This document shows positions 15,728 through 24,849 of a stretch of DNA of 34,086 nt, piece by piece (the stretch's first letter is position 1; each line of letters starts with the position of its first letter). Location of the stretch: assembly GCA_003599505.1 (NCBI GenBank), contig QZKO01000008.1:1-34086 (forward strand), read 5' to 3'. This stretch comes from Nitrospiraceae bacterium (GTDB taxonomy: Bacteria > Nitrospirota > Thermodesulfovibrionia > UBA6902). Both the position numbers and the translations under genes were made by a program. The notes under the pieces are model-generated. The model worked only from the letters and a program-made list of their open reading frames with translations, was not told the DNA's origin and did no database searches.

Positions 15728-15728
15728 A

Positions 15729-16142
15729 ATGGCCACAACCAAATTGGGATTTATCGTCCAGAGAACCCCCTACAAAAGCGAGAACACGAAGCTCGCGCTC
15801 ACGCATGCCATCTCAAGCCAGAGCGTTGAAGTGTATTTAAATGACGGAGACCTTGTTACCGCCGATATCGCGTTTGTGGGCGACGGCGTCCTGAACTGCC
15901 TGAAAAACCAGAAGGCAATGGAAAAATACGGTCTGACCAGCACCGAATCGCATATCAAGAACTGCCTGCTCCTGGACCTTAATGTTATGGTCTGCAAGGA
16001 GGACCTTGATAAGTTCGGGCTTTCCGAAAACGATATCGTGATGGACGCTGAAGAATTCGGGGCCGACATGACAGTAAAGGTTGTCCCCTTTTCCGAAATA
16101 ACGAAAATGATGGAAGATGTAAACCATCTCCTGTTTTTCTGA
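15729..16142 (+). CDS. TusC/DsrF-like sulfur relay protein
   Basis: The ATG at 15729 is chosen over a GTG at 15720 because AGGAGG (15715-15720) is correctly spaced for it. The 137-aa protein has the DsrE/DsrF-like fold pattern: LGFIVQRTPYKSENTKLALT, the VEVYLNDGDLV strand, IAFVGDGVLNCLKNQ (the family GDGVYQL region) and VMVCKEDLDKFGL, with a Cys in the position usual for TusC. It starts one base after the stop of the TusD-like gene. It would be the third subunit of the sulfur-transfer hexamer. The sequence is somewhat diverged from characterised TusC proteins, so the subunit assignment rests on order and motif positions. Confidence 0.78.
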   Translation: MATTKLGFIVQRTPYKSENTKLALTHAISSQSVEVYLNDGDLVTADIAFVGDGVLNCLKNQKAMEKYGLTSTESHIKNCLLLDLNVMVCKEDLDKFGLSENDIVMDAEEFGADMTVKVVPFSEITKMMEDVNHLLFF

Positions 16143-16171
16143 TAACCAATTTAATATACCAGGAGGAAAAA

Positions 16172-16423
16172 ATGGCTGATTTAAAATCACAGGCACCTAC
16201 GCAAACCCTTGACGTTTTAGGAAGGGTTTGTCCCTACCCGCTCGTCCTGACAAAGAAGACTATGGAGAAGGCGCCAGGCGGGACCCTTTTGAAGGTACTC
16301 TGCGACGCCCCCGCGTCCGCGGAAGACACCATCCCGAAATATTGTGAGAAACAGGGATTCGAATTCGAGCTGATCAAACTTGAAGACAAGGGGTACTGGG
16401 AGATATTCATTAAGAAAGCGTAA
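16172..16423 (+). CDS. tusA: TusA/SirA-family sulfur carrier
   Basis: The 83-aa protein has the TusA signature CPYPLVLTKK (CPxP with the sulfur-carrying Cys) after LDVLGRV, followed by GTLLKVLCDAPASAEDTIPKY and a final WEIFIKK strand. Length is normal for the family. A strong AGGAGG precedes the ATG. TusA receives persulfide sulfur from a cysteine desulfurase or rhodanese and passes it to TusD/DsrE, so its place after the B-D-C genes completes a sulfur relay. A long hairpin terminator follows directly, showing it is the last gene of the operon. Confidence 0.93.
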   Translation: MADLKSQAPTQTLDVLGRVCPYPLVLTKKTMEKAPGGTLLKVLCDAPASAEDTIPKYCEKQGFEFELIKLEDKGYWEIFIKKA

Positions 16424-16445
16424 GAAACGTAACCCGCGAGAAGCT

Positions 16446-16488
16446 CAAAAAGGCATCCCCATGAAACGGGATGCCTTTTTGATTTTTT
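16446..16488 (+). terminator. Rho-independent terminator after tusA
   Basis: A perfect 14-bp stem (16446-16459 with 16468-16481) contains AAAAAGGCATCCC and its complement around an 8-base loop, and is followed by a T-rich tail. The A-rich left arm gives a T run on the opposite strand, so it may also stop transcripts from the convergent ferredoxin gene. Confidence 0.92.
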
Positions 16489-16519
16489 AGTGCGGCACAT
16501 ACTGTGAACTCTATAAGCT

Positions 16520-16550
16520 GTCATGCCCGCTTACGGACTGCGGGAATGAC
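16520..16550. repeat. Palindromic GTCATNCCCGC repeat
   Basis: GTCATGCCCGC and GCGGGAATGAC form an 11-bp inverted repeat with one mismatch around a 9-base loop. This is the common dispersed bacterial GTCATTCCCGC palindrome. It sits at the 3' end of the ferredoxin gene and may act as an RNA-stabilising or terminating hairpin. Confidence 0.7.
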
Positions 16551-16559
16551 GGCATGGTC

Positions 16560-16745
16560 CTACATCTCTGTTACTGTTATGGCGCTGTTAGGACACGATT
16601 CCACGCAAGTCAGACAGTAAGCGCAATCAGACGCCTGATGAGGGTCTGATTTTCCGTCCGTTATCTGGAAAACTTCCGACGGACACAGATTGACGCATTC
16701 CTCACAGCCGTCACACTTGTCATTATCAACGTTTACGAGATACAT
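16560..16745 (-). CDS. 2[4Fe-4S] ferredoxin
   Basis: The 61-aa protein has two complete CxxCxxCxxxCP cluster motifs: CDGCEECVNLCP (about residues 11-22) and CAYCLTCVESCP (about 41-52). That is the pattern of a small bacterial-type low-potential electron carrier with two [4Fe-4S] clusters. The start has a strong GGAGG about 9 bases upstream. It converges with the sulfur-relay operon across a terminator, so a functional link is possible but not shown. Its reduction partner is not encoded next to it. Confidence 0.93.
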   Translation of the reverse strand: MYLVNVDNDKCDGCEECVNLCPSEVFQITDGKSDPHQASDCAYCLTCVESCPNSAITVTEM

Positions 16746-16766
16746 TCTTCTTCACCTCCTGTTCAT

Positions 16767-16862
16767 GTAATAACGTTATACATTATATGTTATAAGGGGG
16801 GAGATCAGATGATATGCTGCCTGTCTTTTACGTATAACAAAATAACGTCTAACGAATAACGG
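16767..16862. repeat. Degenerate 7-bp repeats upstream of ferredoxin gene
   Basis: GTTATAC, ATTATAT and GTTATAA (16775-16795) face GTATAAC, AAAATAAC, GTCTAAC and GAATAAC (16832-16860) in the opposite sense. The two arms resemble the inverted heptamer arrangement between frr and gap, but are more decayed. A TATAAT on the minus strand (16782-16787) overlaps the first arm and could be the ferredoxin -10 box, without a good -35. Confidence 0.45.
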
Positions 16863-16917
16863 TTTTTACGTTCAGAAATTAATATACCCGATTACTCCGG
16901 CAAAAATCTACGGCAGG

Positions 16918-17766
16918 TTATTCTTCAAGGCCGGTCAAAAACCGGTAGACACATTCCGGAAGGTCTTCGCTGTACCCGCCTTCAAGAACAGCGAAAACCG
17001 GTTTCCTGAAAGCGGCAAGCATCCTGCCGATTTCCCTGTATGTTTCCTGTTCCAGGGAAAGGTTTGTAATGGGGTCGAGTTTGTATGTGTCAAACCCCGC
17101 GGAGACAGCCAGCAGGTCGGGGTTGAATTCTTCAACGCTCTTAAGCCCTTGCTCCAGCGCCGACAGGTATTCTTCCGGCGTGGTCCGCGCGGGAAGGGGG
17201 TAATTGACGCAGTTCCCCCGGCTCTTCAGCCCGGTGCCCGGGTATAAGGGGCTCTGGTGGAGAGAGAGGTAAAGGAAATCTTTTTTGCCGAGGAGGATAT
17301 CTTCCGTGCCGTTGCCGTGGTGGCAGTCAAAATCAACTATTGCTGTTTTTCCGGTTTTCCCTTTCGCTTTTAAAGATGCAATAGCTATATTGTTGAAGTA
17401 ACAAAAACCGCCGAGGTTATTTTTTGTCGCGTGGTGTCCGGGCGGGCGCATGAGGGAGAAAGCCTTCTCACCTGTAGTTAAACAATGCATTGCCGCGTCA
17501 ACAGCGCTTCCCGCGGCAAGTCTCGCGATCTCAAATATCCCCGGAAACACAGGCGTGTCGGGGTCAAAGAATTTCTCTCTCTTCACGCTCTCAAGCAATT
17601 CCGGCGTGTGCGCCAGAAGGATATCTCCATCAGCGCAGGGGTGCGGCCCCATAAATTCAAACCCCTTCTCCTTAAGGTAATTGTAAGTAGCCGAAACCCG
17701 CACAGGAGATTCAGGATGGCCGGGGCTGGAATATTCCAGGCATTTGGGGGAATAAAATATTTTCAT
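16918..17766 (-). CDS. Histone deacetylase-family (HDAC-like/AcuC-like) Zn hydrolase
   Basis: The 282-aa protein has the full HDAC fold signature: an N-terminal HPESPVRVSA, FSLMRPPGHHA with the catalytic His pair, GGFCYFNNIAIA, the zinc motif DFDCHHGNGTED (Asp and His ligands), SAGFDTYKLDP with the third ligand Asp, and LEGGYS with the catalytic Tyr. All active-site residues are present, so it is probably an active deacetylase. Bacterial members include acetoin-utilisation AcuC, acetylpolyamine amidohydrolases and small-molecule or lysine deacetylases; the substrate is not predictable here. No acetyl-CoA synthetase or acetoin gene is adjacent. The ATG lacks a Shine-Dalgarno site and lies 6 bases after a promoter -10 box, suggesting a leaderless mRNA. 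It is divergent from the flippase-like gene. Confidence 0.93.
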   Translation of the reverse strand: MKIFYSPKCLEYSSPGHPESPVRVSATYNYLKEKGFEFMGPHPCADGDILLAHTPELLESVKREKFFDPDTPVFPGIFEIARLAAGSAVDAAMHCLTTGEKAFSLMRPPGHHATKNNLGGFCYFNNIAIASLKAKGKTGKTAIVDFDCHHGNGTEDILLGKKDFLYLSLHQSPLYPGTGLKSRGNCVNYPLPARTTPEEYLSALEQGLKSVEEFNPDLLAVSAGFDTYKLDPITNLSLEQETYREIGRMLAAFRKPVFAVLEGGYSEDLPECVYRFLTGLEE

Positions 17767-17772
17767 AAGTTA

Positions 17773-17800
17773 AGTATAATAAATCCGGTCAATTTATCAA
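17773..17800 (-). promoter_or_regulatory. Promoter of the HDAC-family gene (leaderless)
   Basis: On the minus strand TTGATA (17795-17800) and TATACT (17773-17778) are 16 bases apart. The -10 box ends 6 bases before the ATG at 17766, so transcription would start at or within a base or two of the start codon. Confidence 0.6.
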
Positions 17801-17807
17801 ATCCGCC

Positions 17808-17837
17808 TTGATTGTTAACTGATAATACGGCTATACT
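17808..17837 (+). promoter_or_regulatory. Possible divergent promoter of the flippase-like gene
   Basis: TTGATT (17808-17813) and TATACT (17832-17837) with an 18-base spacer lie back to back with the HDAC gene promoter. The predicted leader before the ATG at 17854 is about 10 bases. Confidence 0.4.
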
Positions 17838-17853
17838 AATACTCACGGACTTC

Positions 17854-18918
17854 ATGAAGAAAAAGTATCTCCATCTTTTCATCGGGCTCGTCCTTATCGC
17901 GGTTTCAGTTTATTTCGCTTTCAAGGGCGTAAAGATTTCAGAGCTGACAGCCGCTTTCAGGTCTGTCCGTTATTTTTATCTTATCCCGACAATGGGCATA
18001 GTCCTTATCAGTTATGTGCTCAGGGCCATGCGCTGGCGTTACCTTATCAGGCCTGTAAAAGACGTAAAAACCATGTCGCTTTTTTCTCCCATGATGGTGG
18101 GCTTTATGGCGAACATGCTTCCCGCGAGGGCAGGTGAATTCATCCGGGCCTACCTGCTTTCAAAGAAGGAGAGCATCAGTTTCAGCTCGTCGTTCGCCAC
18201 TATTTTCATAGAAAGGCTGTTTGATCTGATCCTGCTCCTGATCCTGCTCATCTGGGTGATGCTGTTTATGTCTGAGGCCTTTTCCGCCACAGGCGAAACA
18301 TATCAGGTGGCCCTGATATTCTGGACCTTCAATTTTTCACTGTACCAGATGGTAACGGTTTTCGGTACCCTGACCTTCTTTTTGTGCCTGTTTATTTTCC
18401 TCTTCTCCGCCCTGTTGCAGTTCAGTAACGGACTGGCCATGAAAATAGTCGGGGTGTTTATAAAGCCTTTTCCGCTGAAATGGCGGGAAAGAATTATCGG
18501 CCTTGTGAAATCATTTACAATGGGGCTTAATATCATCAGGGACAAACGGGGATTTTTCGCTTCAATCTTGCTTTCCGTCCTTATATGGGCCTCTTTTATT
18601 CTTACTTATTATCCTCTCTACCTGGCGTTCGGTATCGGGGGCCAATTGCCTGTTGTGTCTTCGCTCGTCATACTCTGCGTGACTGTGGCGGTCTTTATTA
18701 CGCTCATGCCTACGCCGGGTTTTTTCGGCTCATATTTCCTGGGCTGCATTGCCGCGTTGTACGGGATTTTCGGCATTCAGAAATCGGTCGCTTTAAGCTA
18801 CGGGATTGTCGCGTGGCTTGTCGGCATGGGCTCCACAGTGCTCATCGGCTCGATCTTCGCGATCAGGGAGCATGTTTCTTTCAGTGAAGTCGCCGCGGAA
18901 GAAGATAAGCTGGAGTAG
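17854..18918 (+). CDS. Flippase-like / lysylphosphatidylglycerol synthase transmembrane family protein
   Basis: The ATG at 17854 (354 aa) is favoured over a TTG at 17812 because the upstream codons overlap the putative promoter and the hydrophobic N-terminus starts at MKKKYLHLFIGL. The protein is almost entirely membrane-spanning, with about eight hydrophobic segments. It carries the UPF0104/LPG_synthase_TM motifs: SYVLRAMRWRYL, MLPARAGEFIRAYLL and the FIERLFDLILLL segment. Near the C-terminus LMPTPGFFGSYF matches the family's PxPGxxG region. Members include glycosyltransferase-associated flippases and the MprF transmembrane domain. The soluble aminoacyltransferase domain of MprF is absent, so a lipid or glycan transport role is more likely, but the substrate is unknown. 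Confidence 0.85.
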   Translation: MKKKYLHLFIGLVLIAVSVYFAFKGVKISELTAAFRSVRYFYLIPTMGIVLISYVLRAMRWRYLIRPVKDVKTMSLFSPMMVGFMANMLPARAGEFIRAYLLSKKESISFSSSFATIFIERLFDLILLLILLIWVMLFMSEAFSATGETYQVALIFWTFNFSLYQMVTVFGTLTFFLCLFIFLFSALLQFSNGLAMKIVGVFIKPFPLKWRERIIGLVKSFTMGLNIIRDKRGFFASILLSVLIWASFILTYYPLYLAFGIGGQLPVVSSLVILCVTVAVFITLMPTPGFFGSYFLGCIAALYGIFGIQKSVALSYGIVAWLVGMGSTVLIGSIFAIREHVSFSEVAAEEDKLE

Positions 18919-19145
18919 TGTTTCCCTGCAATATGCGCCCTGCTTCATCAAACAGCCTGCCTTAAAAAGCGGTAATAAAAATTATTGAAATAACACTGCG
19001 AGTTATGATAGTCTTATACTTGCGGACAGAAGAACATTATTGTTCTTCTTAAAATCACACACGTCCACCCAACACTCTCTCTGACAGTGTCCCGAAGATC
19101 CGGGATTCAGGGAGAAAGGACGGAGGAAAAACTGAGGAGGTAAGT
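18919..19145 (+). other. rpsB leader region with hairpins
   Basis: This 227-base stretch holds no gene. It contains a perfect 9-bp hairpin (19028-19036 with 19041-19049, loop TTAT), a second small hairpin built on TCCCG/CGGGA (19090-19105), and a purine-rich run with AGGAGG before the S2 start. Translation-machinery leaders often bind S2 for autoregulation; that role is inferred only. A TATACT at 19015-19020 could be a -10 box, but no matching -35 is evident. Confidence 0.4.
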
Positions 19146-19919
19146 ATGGTAGTAACTATGAAAGAGCTTCTGGAGGCCGGTGTGCATTTCGGGCACCAGG
19201 TCAAGCGCTGGAACCCCAAGATGAAAAAATATATTTTCGGACAGCGCAACGGCATCTATATTGTCGACCTTCAGAAGACGGTCAAGATGTTTGAAGACGC
19301 CTATAATTTTGTCAGGGACCTGTCCGGCAGGGGTGAGCGGGTCCTTTTTGTCGGCACAAAAAAGCAGGCGCAGGACGTAATTCTTGAAGAGGCGCAGCGT
19401 TCGCAGTCTTTTTATGTGAACCAGCGCTGGCTCGGGGGCATGCTGACAAACTTCACGACAGTAAAGCAGGGGATTGAAAAATTAAAGAAGATTGAGAAGA
19501 TGAAGGAGGACGGCACTTACGAGCTCCTTACGAAGAAAGAGGTTGCCAGATACGAGACCGAAAGGACCCGTCTTGAAAAGAACCTGAGCGGCGTAAAAGA
19601 AATGACAAACCTGCCGGGCGCTGTTTTTATCGTCGATCCCAGGAAAGAATCCATCGCGATTGCCGAAGCGCGGAAACTGTCGATTCCGGTAGTGGCGCTT
19701 GTCGACACCAACTGCGACCCTGACGCGGTGGATTATGTGATCCCCGGCAATGATGACGCTATCCGGTCGATAAAACTGATTACTTCGAAGATAGCTGAAG
19801 CGATCATTGAAGGGAAGAGCATACTGAGCAAGGCGGCGCAGCAGAGCGCCGAGCAGGCGGTGATTGAAGAAAAAGCTGCTGAAGATGAGAAACAGGAGAA
19901 GGAGGAAGTAACAGGATGA
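19146..19919 (+). CDS. rpsB: 30S ribosomal protein S2
   Basis: The 257-aa product is a complete S2: [66 protein letters not shown] and [11 protein letters not shown] are all family landmarks. A strong GAGGAGG precedes the ATG. The C-terminal tail beyond about residue 225 is Glu/Lys-rich and variable, as is usual. The stop overlaps the tsf start as ATGA (19916-19919), so the two genes are translationally coupled. S2 binds late in 30S assembly near the mRNA exit and S1 site. Confidence 0.98.
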   Translation: MVVTMKELLEAGVHFGHQVKRWNPKMKKYIFGQRNGIYIVDLQKTVKMFEDAYNFVRDLSGRGERVLFVGTKKQAQDVILEEAQRSQSFYVNQRWLGGMLTNFTTVKQGIEKLKKIEKMKEDGTYELLTKKEVARYETERTRLEKNLSGVKEMTNLPGAVFIVDPRKESIAIAEARKLSIPVVALVDTNCDPDAVDYVIPGNDDAIRSIKLITSKIAEAIIEGKSILSKAAQQSAEQAVIEEKAAEDEKQEKEEVTG

Positions 19920-20515
19920 ATATAACAGCAGACGCCGTAAAAGAATTAAGAGAACAGACCGGCGCGGGCATGATGGACTGCAAGAAAGCCCTTACCGAGG
20001 CGCAGGGTAACTTTGAGACTGCGCTGGATATATTGAGAAAAAAGGGGATCGCTTCAGCCACGAGGAAGGCCTCGCGGGAGGCCTCAGAGGGGCTCATAGG
20101 GTCGTATATCCATATGGGCAAGATCGGCGTCCTTGCGGAAGTTAACTGTGAAACCGATTTTGTCGCGAAGACGGCCGAGTTTCAGGAGTTTGTCAGGGAC
20201 CTTGCCATGCATATCGCCGCTTCAACCCCAGCGTACGTGAAGAGAGAGGACGTGCCTGCCGAAGTCGTTGAAAAGGAAAAAGTCATTTACGCTTCACAGA
20301 TAACCGGCAAGCCCCCGCAGGTCGTCGACAAGATAGTTGAAGGGAAGCTCGAGAAATATTATTCCGACACCTGTCTCATGGACCAGGTATTTGTAAAAGA
20401 CCCGGACCAGAAGAAAAAGATAAAAGACCTGGTGGTTGAAAAGATAGCCAAACTGGGAGAGAATATCATCATCAAGCGGTTTGTAAGATTTCAGTTGGGA
20501 GAGAAGGTAAATTAA
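19916..20515 (+). CDS. tsf: Elongation factor Ts (short form)
   Basis: EF-Ts exchanges GDP for GTP on EF-Tu. The 199-aa protein has the N-terminal UBA-like module with [16 protein letters not shown] and the core motif [10 protein letters not shown] that contacts EF-Tu. It ends in [16 protein letters not shown]. It is about 80 residues shorter than E. coli EF-Ts and resembles the compact form of Thermus and many other bacteria, which lacks the second core subdomain and coiled-coil insertion. It overlaps rpsB by 4 bases. A large inverted repeat starts right at its stop codon and separates it from pyrH. Confidence 0.97.
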   Translation: MNITADAVKELREQTGAGMMDCKKALTEAQGNFETALDILRKKGIASATRKASREASEGLIGSYIHMGKIGVLAEVNCETDFVAKTAEFQEFVRDLAMHIAASTPAYVKREDVPAEVVEKEKVIYASQITGKPPQVVDKIVEGKLEKYYSDTCLMDQVFVKDPDQKKKIKDLVVEKIAKLGENIIIKRFVRFQLGEKVN

Positions 20516-20654
20516 CCACAGAGACACAGAGGCACGGAGAAGTAATAAAAAATCCGAAATTCGAATATCGAAATACGAAACAAATTCAAAATTCAAATTC
20601 GTATTTCGTGCTTCGAATTTAAGTATTTCTCTGTGTCTCAGTGACTCTGTGGTT
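20514..20654. repeat. Large nested inverted repeat between tsf and pyrH
   Basis: Outer 28-base arms (20514-20541 and 20627-20654, built on CCACAGAGACACAGAGG) match at 24 of 28 positions. An inner pair built on ATTCGAA...CGAAATACGAA (from about 20560) matches at 18 of 21, and the AT-rich centre repeats CAAATTC. Together they can fold into one long hairpin filling the gap. Similar CACAGAGAC- and TTCGAA-rich dispersed repeats are widespread in environmental bacterial genomes. Confidence 0.85.
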
Positions 20655-20663
20655 TGAAAAATT

Positions 20664-21377
20664 ATGAAAAAACCAAAATACAGAAGGGTCCTCCTGAAAC
20701 TGAGCGGGGAGGCCCTCATGGGCGACAAAAATTTCGGGATCGACCAGAAGATTGTGCAGTACATATCACGGGAGCTCAAGGGGATATCCAGGTCAGGCGT
20801 CCAGGTTGCCATTGTCATAGGAGGCGGCAACATATTCAGGGGACTCGAAGCGAGCGCTGAGGGCATGGAAAGGACCTCAGCCGACTACATGGGCATGCTG
20901 GCGACCGCGCTCAACGCCCTTGCGCTTCAGAACGCGCTGGAGAGGAACGGGATGCCCACAAGGGTTTTGTCGGCCATTGAAATGAGAGAGCTCGCCGAGC
21001 CTTATATCAGGAGAAGGGCCGTGAGGCATCTTGAAAAGGGACGGCTTGTCATATTCGCGTGCGGCACCGGCAACCCTTATTTCACTACCGACACGGCGGC
21101 GGCGCTGAGGGCCATGGAAATAGGGGCGGACGTAATCATGAAAGCTACAAAAGTCGACGGCGTCTATACGAGTGACCCGGTGAAAGACCCTTCCGCAAAG
21201 AAATTCAAGGAGATTACCTATATCGATGTCCTGAAGAAAAGGCTGAAGGTAATGGATTCCACCGCGATATCGCTTTGTATGGACAACAGACTTCCGATAA
21301 TAGTATTCAGCCTGATGAAAAGCGGCAACATCAAAAGAATTTTAGAGGGCAAAAAAGTAGGTACGCTGGTCGGATAA
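20664..21377 (+). CDS. pyrH: UMP kinase
   Basis: The 237-aa protein phosphorylates UMP to UDP in pyrimidine nucleotide synthesis, as an amino-acid-kinase-family hexamer. Landmarks are [55 protein letters not shown] and [14 protein letters not shown]. Length and motifs are normal. The start codon follows the large inverted repeat within 10 bases and has no Shine-Dalgarno site, so its translation may be affected by hairpin folding or depend on read-through from tsf. The frr gene follows after 10 bases. Confidence 0.97.
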   Translation: MKKPKYRRVLLKLSGEALMGDKNFGIDQKIVQYISRELKGISRSGVQVAIVIGGGNIFRGLEASAEGMERTSADYMGMLATALNALALQNALERNGMPTRVLSAIEMRELAEPYIRRRAVRHLEKGRLVIFACGTGNPYFTTDTAAALRAMEIGADVIMKATKVDGVYTSDPVKDPSAKKFKEITYIDVLKKRLKVMDSTAISLCMDNRLPIIVFSLMKSGNIKRILEGKKVGTLVG

Positions 21378-21387
21378 GGGGGTCATC

Positions 21388-21945
21388 ATGCAGAAAGAGG
21401 TAAAGGCAAGGCTCACGGACAGGATGGAAAAGGCAATCGAGGCGCTTAAAAAGGACCTTGGAGGCGTCAGGACAGGGCGCGCGTCGTTATCTATTCTCGA
21501 TGGGTTGCATGTGGATTATTTCGGAACGCCGACGCCTATCAATCATATCGCGACCCTGAGCGTGCCTGAAAGCAGGCTTATTACTATCCAGCCGTGGGAC
21601 CCGAAAGTGATTTCAGATATTGAAAGGGCGATCCAGAAATCCGACCTCGGGTTAAACCCGAGCAATGACGGCAAGATTATAAGGCTGGCCATCCCGCCGC
21701 TTACGGAAGAGCGCAGAAAAGAGCTTGTAAAGCATGTTCATAAACGCGGGGAAGAGGCAAAGGTCGCGATCAGGAACATACGGCGCGACAGCAACGAAGA
21801 GATGAAAAAGCTTGAAAAGGAAAAGCATGTAAGCGAAGACGAAACCAAGCGCGCTGTCGAGGACATACAGAAAATTACGGATTCATACATAAAGAAGGTG
21901 GACGAAGTTATATTGCATAAAGAGAAGGAATTAATGGAAGTGTAA
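21388..21945 (+). CDS. frr: Ribosome recycling factor
   Basis: The 185-aa protein with EF-G splits the post-termination ribosome. Landmarks are [31 protein letters not shown], here given only as the conserved parts VRTGRAS and YFGTPTP, then [13 protein letters not shown] and the C-terminal helices with [17 protein letters not shown]. Length is the family norm. An AGGGGG sequence lies about 6 bases before the ATG. It ends the rpsB-tsf-pyrH-frr translation cluster and is followed by a heptamer-repeat hairpin. Confidence 0.97.
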   Translation: MQKEVKARLTDRMEKAIEALKKDLGGVRTGRASLSILDGLHVDYFGTPTPINHIATLSVPESRLITIQPWDPKVISDIERAIQKSDLGLNPSNDGKIIRLAIPPLTEERRKELVKHVHKRGEEAKVAIRNIRRDSNEEMKKLEKEKHVSEDETKRAVEDIQKITDSYIKKVDEVILHKEKELMEV

Positions 21946-21948
21946 AAA

Positions 21949-23050
<1,102 letters not shown>

Positions 23051-23060
23051 AGCGGCGATT

Positions 23061-24281
23061 ATGGAAAACAACTATTCACTTCCTATTAAAGGGGTCTTAA
23101 ACAAACTTTCCATCAGGGACCTGGACATCAAAGGCAAGAGGGTTTTCATACGCGTGGACTTCAATGTGCCCCTGGATGAAAACCTCAATATCACCGATGA
23201 CAGGAGGATACGTTCGGCGCTTCCTACGATTAATTACGCGATTGACGAAGGCGCGAAACTGGTCCTTGCTTCGCATCTCGGCAGGCCGAAAGGCAAACCG
23301 GACAAGAGGTACAGCCTCGCTTCCGTTGCCAGGAGGTTGCAGCGTCTTATCAAGAAAGAGGTGAAATTCCTGCCTGACTGCGCGGGCCCCGAGACGGAAG
23401 CGGCTGTCGGCAGAATGTCTGAGGGCGATATCGTTCTCCTGGAAAACCTGAGGTTCCATATTGAAGAGGACAAAAACGACGAAGTGTTCAGCAGGAAACT
23501 CGCGAACCTCGCCGATTATTATGTGAATGACGCCTTCGGGGCGGCCCACAGAAGCCACGCCTCGATAGTAGGCATAACAAAATTCCTTCCCTCAGCCGCG
23601 GGCTTTCTTCTCCAGAAGGAGATAGAATATCTGCAGGGTGTCACGCTGCATCCCGTCAGGCCGTTTGTCGCCATACTCGGCGGGGCAAAGGTCTCAGGGA
23701 AGATCGACGTCATCAGGAATCTCGAAAAGAAAGTCGACAAGGTAATCGTAGGCGGGGGAATGGCTTTCACCTTTTTAAAGGCAATGGGATATAATGTCGG
23801 GGATTCCCTCGTGGAAAACGACATGCTGGACCTTGCCAACGAGATAAAAGACAGCGTCACATCAAAGGGGATTAAATTCTATCTCCCGGTTGACTGCGTC
23901 ATTGCTCAAAGCATCGAGCCCGGCGCTGAGACAAAGCTTGTTACCGCGCAGGAAATACCCAACGGCTGGAAGGCGGTGGACATCGGTCCCGCGTCCGTGA
24001 AGCTTTTCTCCGAGGCGCTGGAAAGCGCGAAGACCATCCTGTGGAACGGCCCCATGGGGGTTTTTGAAGTCGATGCCTTTTCACGAGGCACATATTCAAT
24101 AGCCCATGCCGTCGCCGATGCTTACGCGCTGACCATAGTGGGCGGCGGAGATACAGACCTTGCGGTAAGCAGGGCGGGCGTCGCCGAAAGCATATCATTC
24201 ATATCTACAGGCGGCGGCGCGGCGCTGGAGCTTCTTGAAGGCAAAGAATTGCCCGGACTCGTGGCGCTGACGGAAAAGTGA
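23061..24281 (+). CDS. pgk: Phosphoglycerate kinase
   Basis: The 406-aa enzyme transfers phosphate between 1,3-bisphosphoglycerate and ADP. Landmarks are VFIRVDFNVPLDE, LASHLGRPKG, the LLENLRFHIEE segment, YVNDAFGAAHRSHAS, VAILGGAKVSGKID and the C-terminal GGGDTDLAV and STGGGAALELLEG. The ATG at 23061 is preferred over an in-frame TTG at 23034 inside gap. It gives an N-terminus about 13 residues longer than usual before the LSIRDLDIKGKRV start of the fold; no better start lies inside. The ribosome-binding site is weak, so coupling to gap is likely. Confidence 0.97.
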   Translation: MENNYSLPIKGVLNKLSIRDLDIKGKRVFIRVDFNVPLDENLNITDDRRIRSALPTINYAIDEGAKLVLASHLGRPKGKPDKRYSLASVARRLQRLIKKEVKFLPDCAGPETEAAVGRMSEGDIVLLENLRFHIEEDKNDEVFSRKLANLADYYVNDAFGAAHRSHASIVGITKFLPSAAGFLLQKEIEYLQGVTLHPVRPFVAILGGAKVSGKIDVIRNLEKKVDKVIVGGGMAFTFLKAMGYNVGDSLVENDMLDLANEIKDSVTSKGIKFYLPVDCVIAQSIEPGAETKLVTAQEIPNGWKAVDIGPASVKLFSEALESAKTILWNGPMGVFEVDAFSRGTYSIAHAVADAYALTIVGGGDTDLAVSRAGVAESISFISTGGGAALELLEGKELPGLVALTEK

Positions 24282-24286
24282 CGGGT

Positions 24287-24838
24287 TTACCTTTCCTGAA
24301 AGCCGGAAATAATATAATCAGACCCGGGAAGATGTGACGGCCTGACCTCGAACACGTATTTCTTGTAGAGTTTCTGACCGCTCCTGTCAGTTAGAGTTAC
24401 ATCGTAAAGGAATTCAAATTCATAATGATGTCCGTTTCTTTTAACAACCAGACCGTCCTCTGTCTGTTCCGCCTTGCTGCCGTAAACTATTTTCATTCCA
24501 TCTATGAACTCGTCATAACTTTTGTACACGGTCCTGAAAGAGTTTTCATACATATTACGGTCAATGACCATTGATTTATCCTTAATGCGCTCTCTCTTGA
24601 GAGTATCAAGATAAATAAAATCGAGCACGCCTTCCGGTATTTTCCGCACCTTCAGCACATCCACTGTTTCATAAGGGTTCCCTTTGCCGGTGATGACGGC
24701 CTGGAGATGTTTTTCGACCACATTCCTCGCCTTTCTCTCCTGCAATTCCGGATATAAAAACATGCCCGCCGCGAAGACGACAATAATTATTGATAAAATC
24801 AGGAGAGCGAGTTTCTTTTTGTCTTTTCCCGCAACCAT
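24287..24838 (-). CDS. Membrane-anchored protein of unknown function
   Basis: The 183-aa product is not recognised. A basic start (MVAGKDKKK) is followed by one hydrophobic segment at about residues 9-29, so it should be a bitopic membrane protein with a soluble domain outside the cytoplasm. The rest is mixed helix and strand without Cys motifs; its C-terminal half (YEFEFLYDVTLTDRSGQK, then YVFEVRP) looks like a beta-rich NTF2-like or Tim44-like accessory domain, a guess only. The start lacks a Shine-Dalgarno site, but a perfect minus-strand TATAAT lies 5 bases upstream, suggesting a leaderless transcript. It converges with pgk, leaving 5 bases between the stops. Confidence 0.75.
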   Translation of the reverse strand: MVAGKDKKKLALLILSIIIVVFAAGMFLYPELQERKARNVVEKHLQAVITGKGNPYETVDVLKVRKIPEGVLDFIYLDTLKRERIKDKSMVIDRNMYENSFRTVYKSYDEFIDGMKIVYGSKAEQTEDGLVVKRNGHHYEFEFLYDVTLTDRSGQKLYKKYVFEVRPSHLPGSDYIISGFQER

Positions 24839-24843
24839 GCCTT

Positions 24844-24849
24844 ATTATA
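24844..24849 (-). promoter_or_regulatory. -10 box of the membrane-anchored protein gene
   Basis: A perfect TATAAT on the minus strand ends 5 bases before the ATG at 24838. No convincing -35 box is visible. It is one of four such leaderless-type arrangements in the window. Confidence 0.5.

Noticed and set aside
15059-16423. Dissimilatory sulfur oxidation (dsr) locus
   Set aside because: Only the relay proteins are present; no dsrAB, dsrC, dsrL or dsrMKJOP genes are in the window, so the pathway cannot be claimed.
17812-17853. TTG start extending the flippase-like protein by 14 residues
   Set aside because: The segment overlaps the likely promoter -10 box and lacks a Shine-Dalgarno site; the membrane protein starts naturally at the ATG at 17854.
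18985-19009. rpsB promoter from TTGAAA and TATGAT
   Set aside because: The two boxes are only 13 bases apart, too close for a sigma70 promoter.
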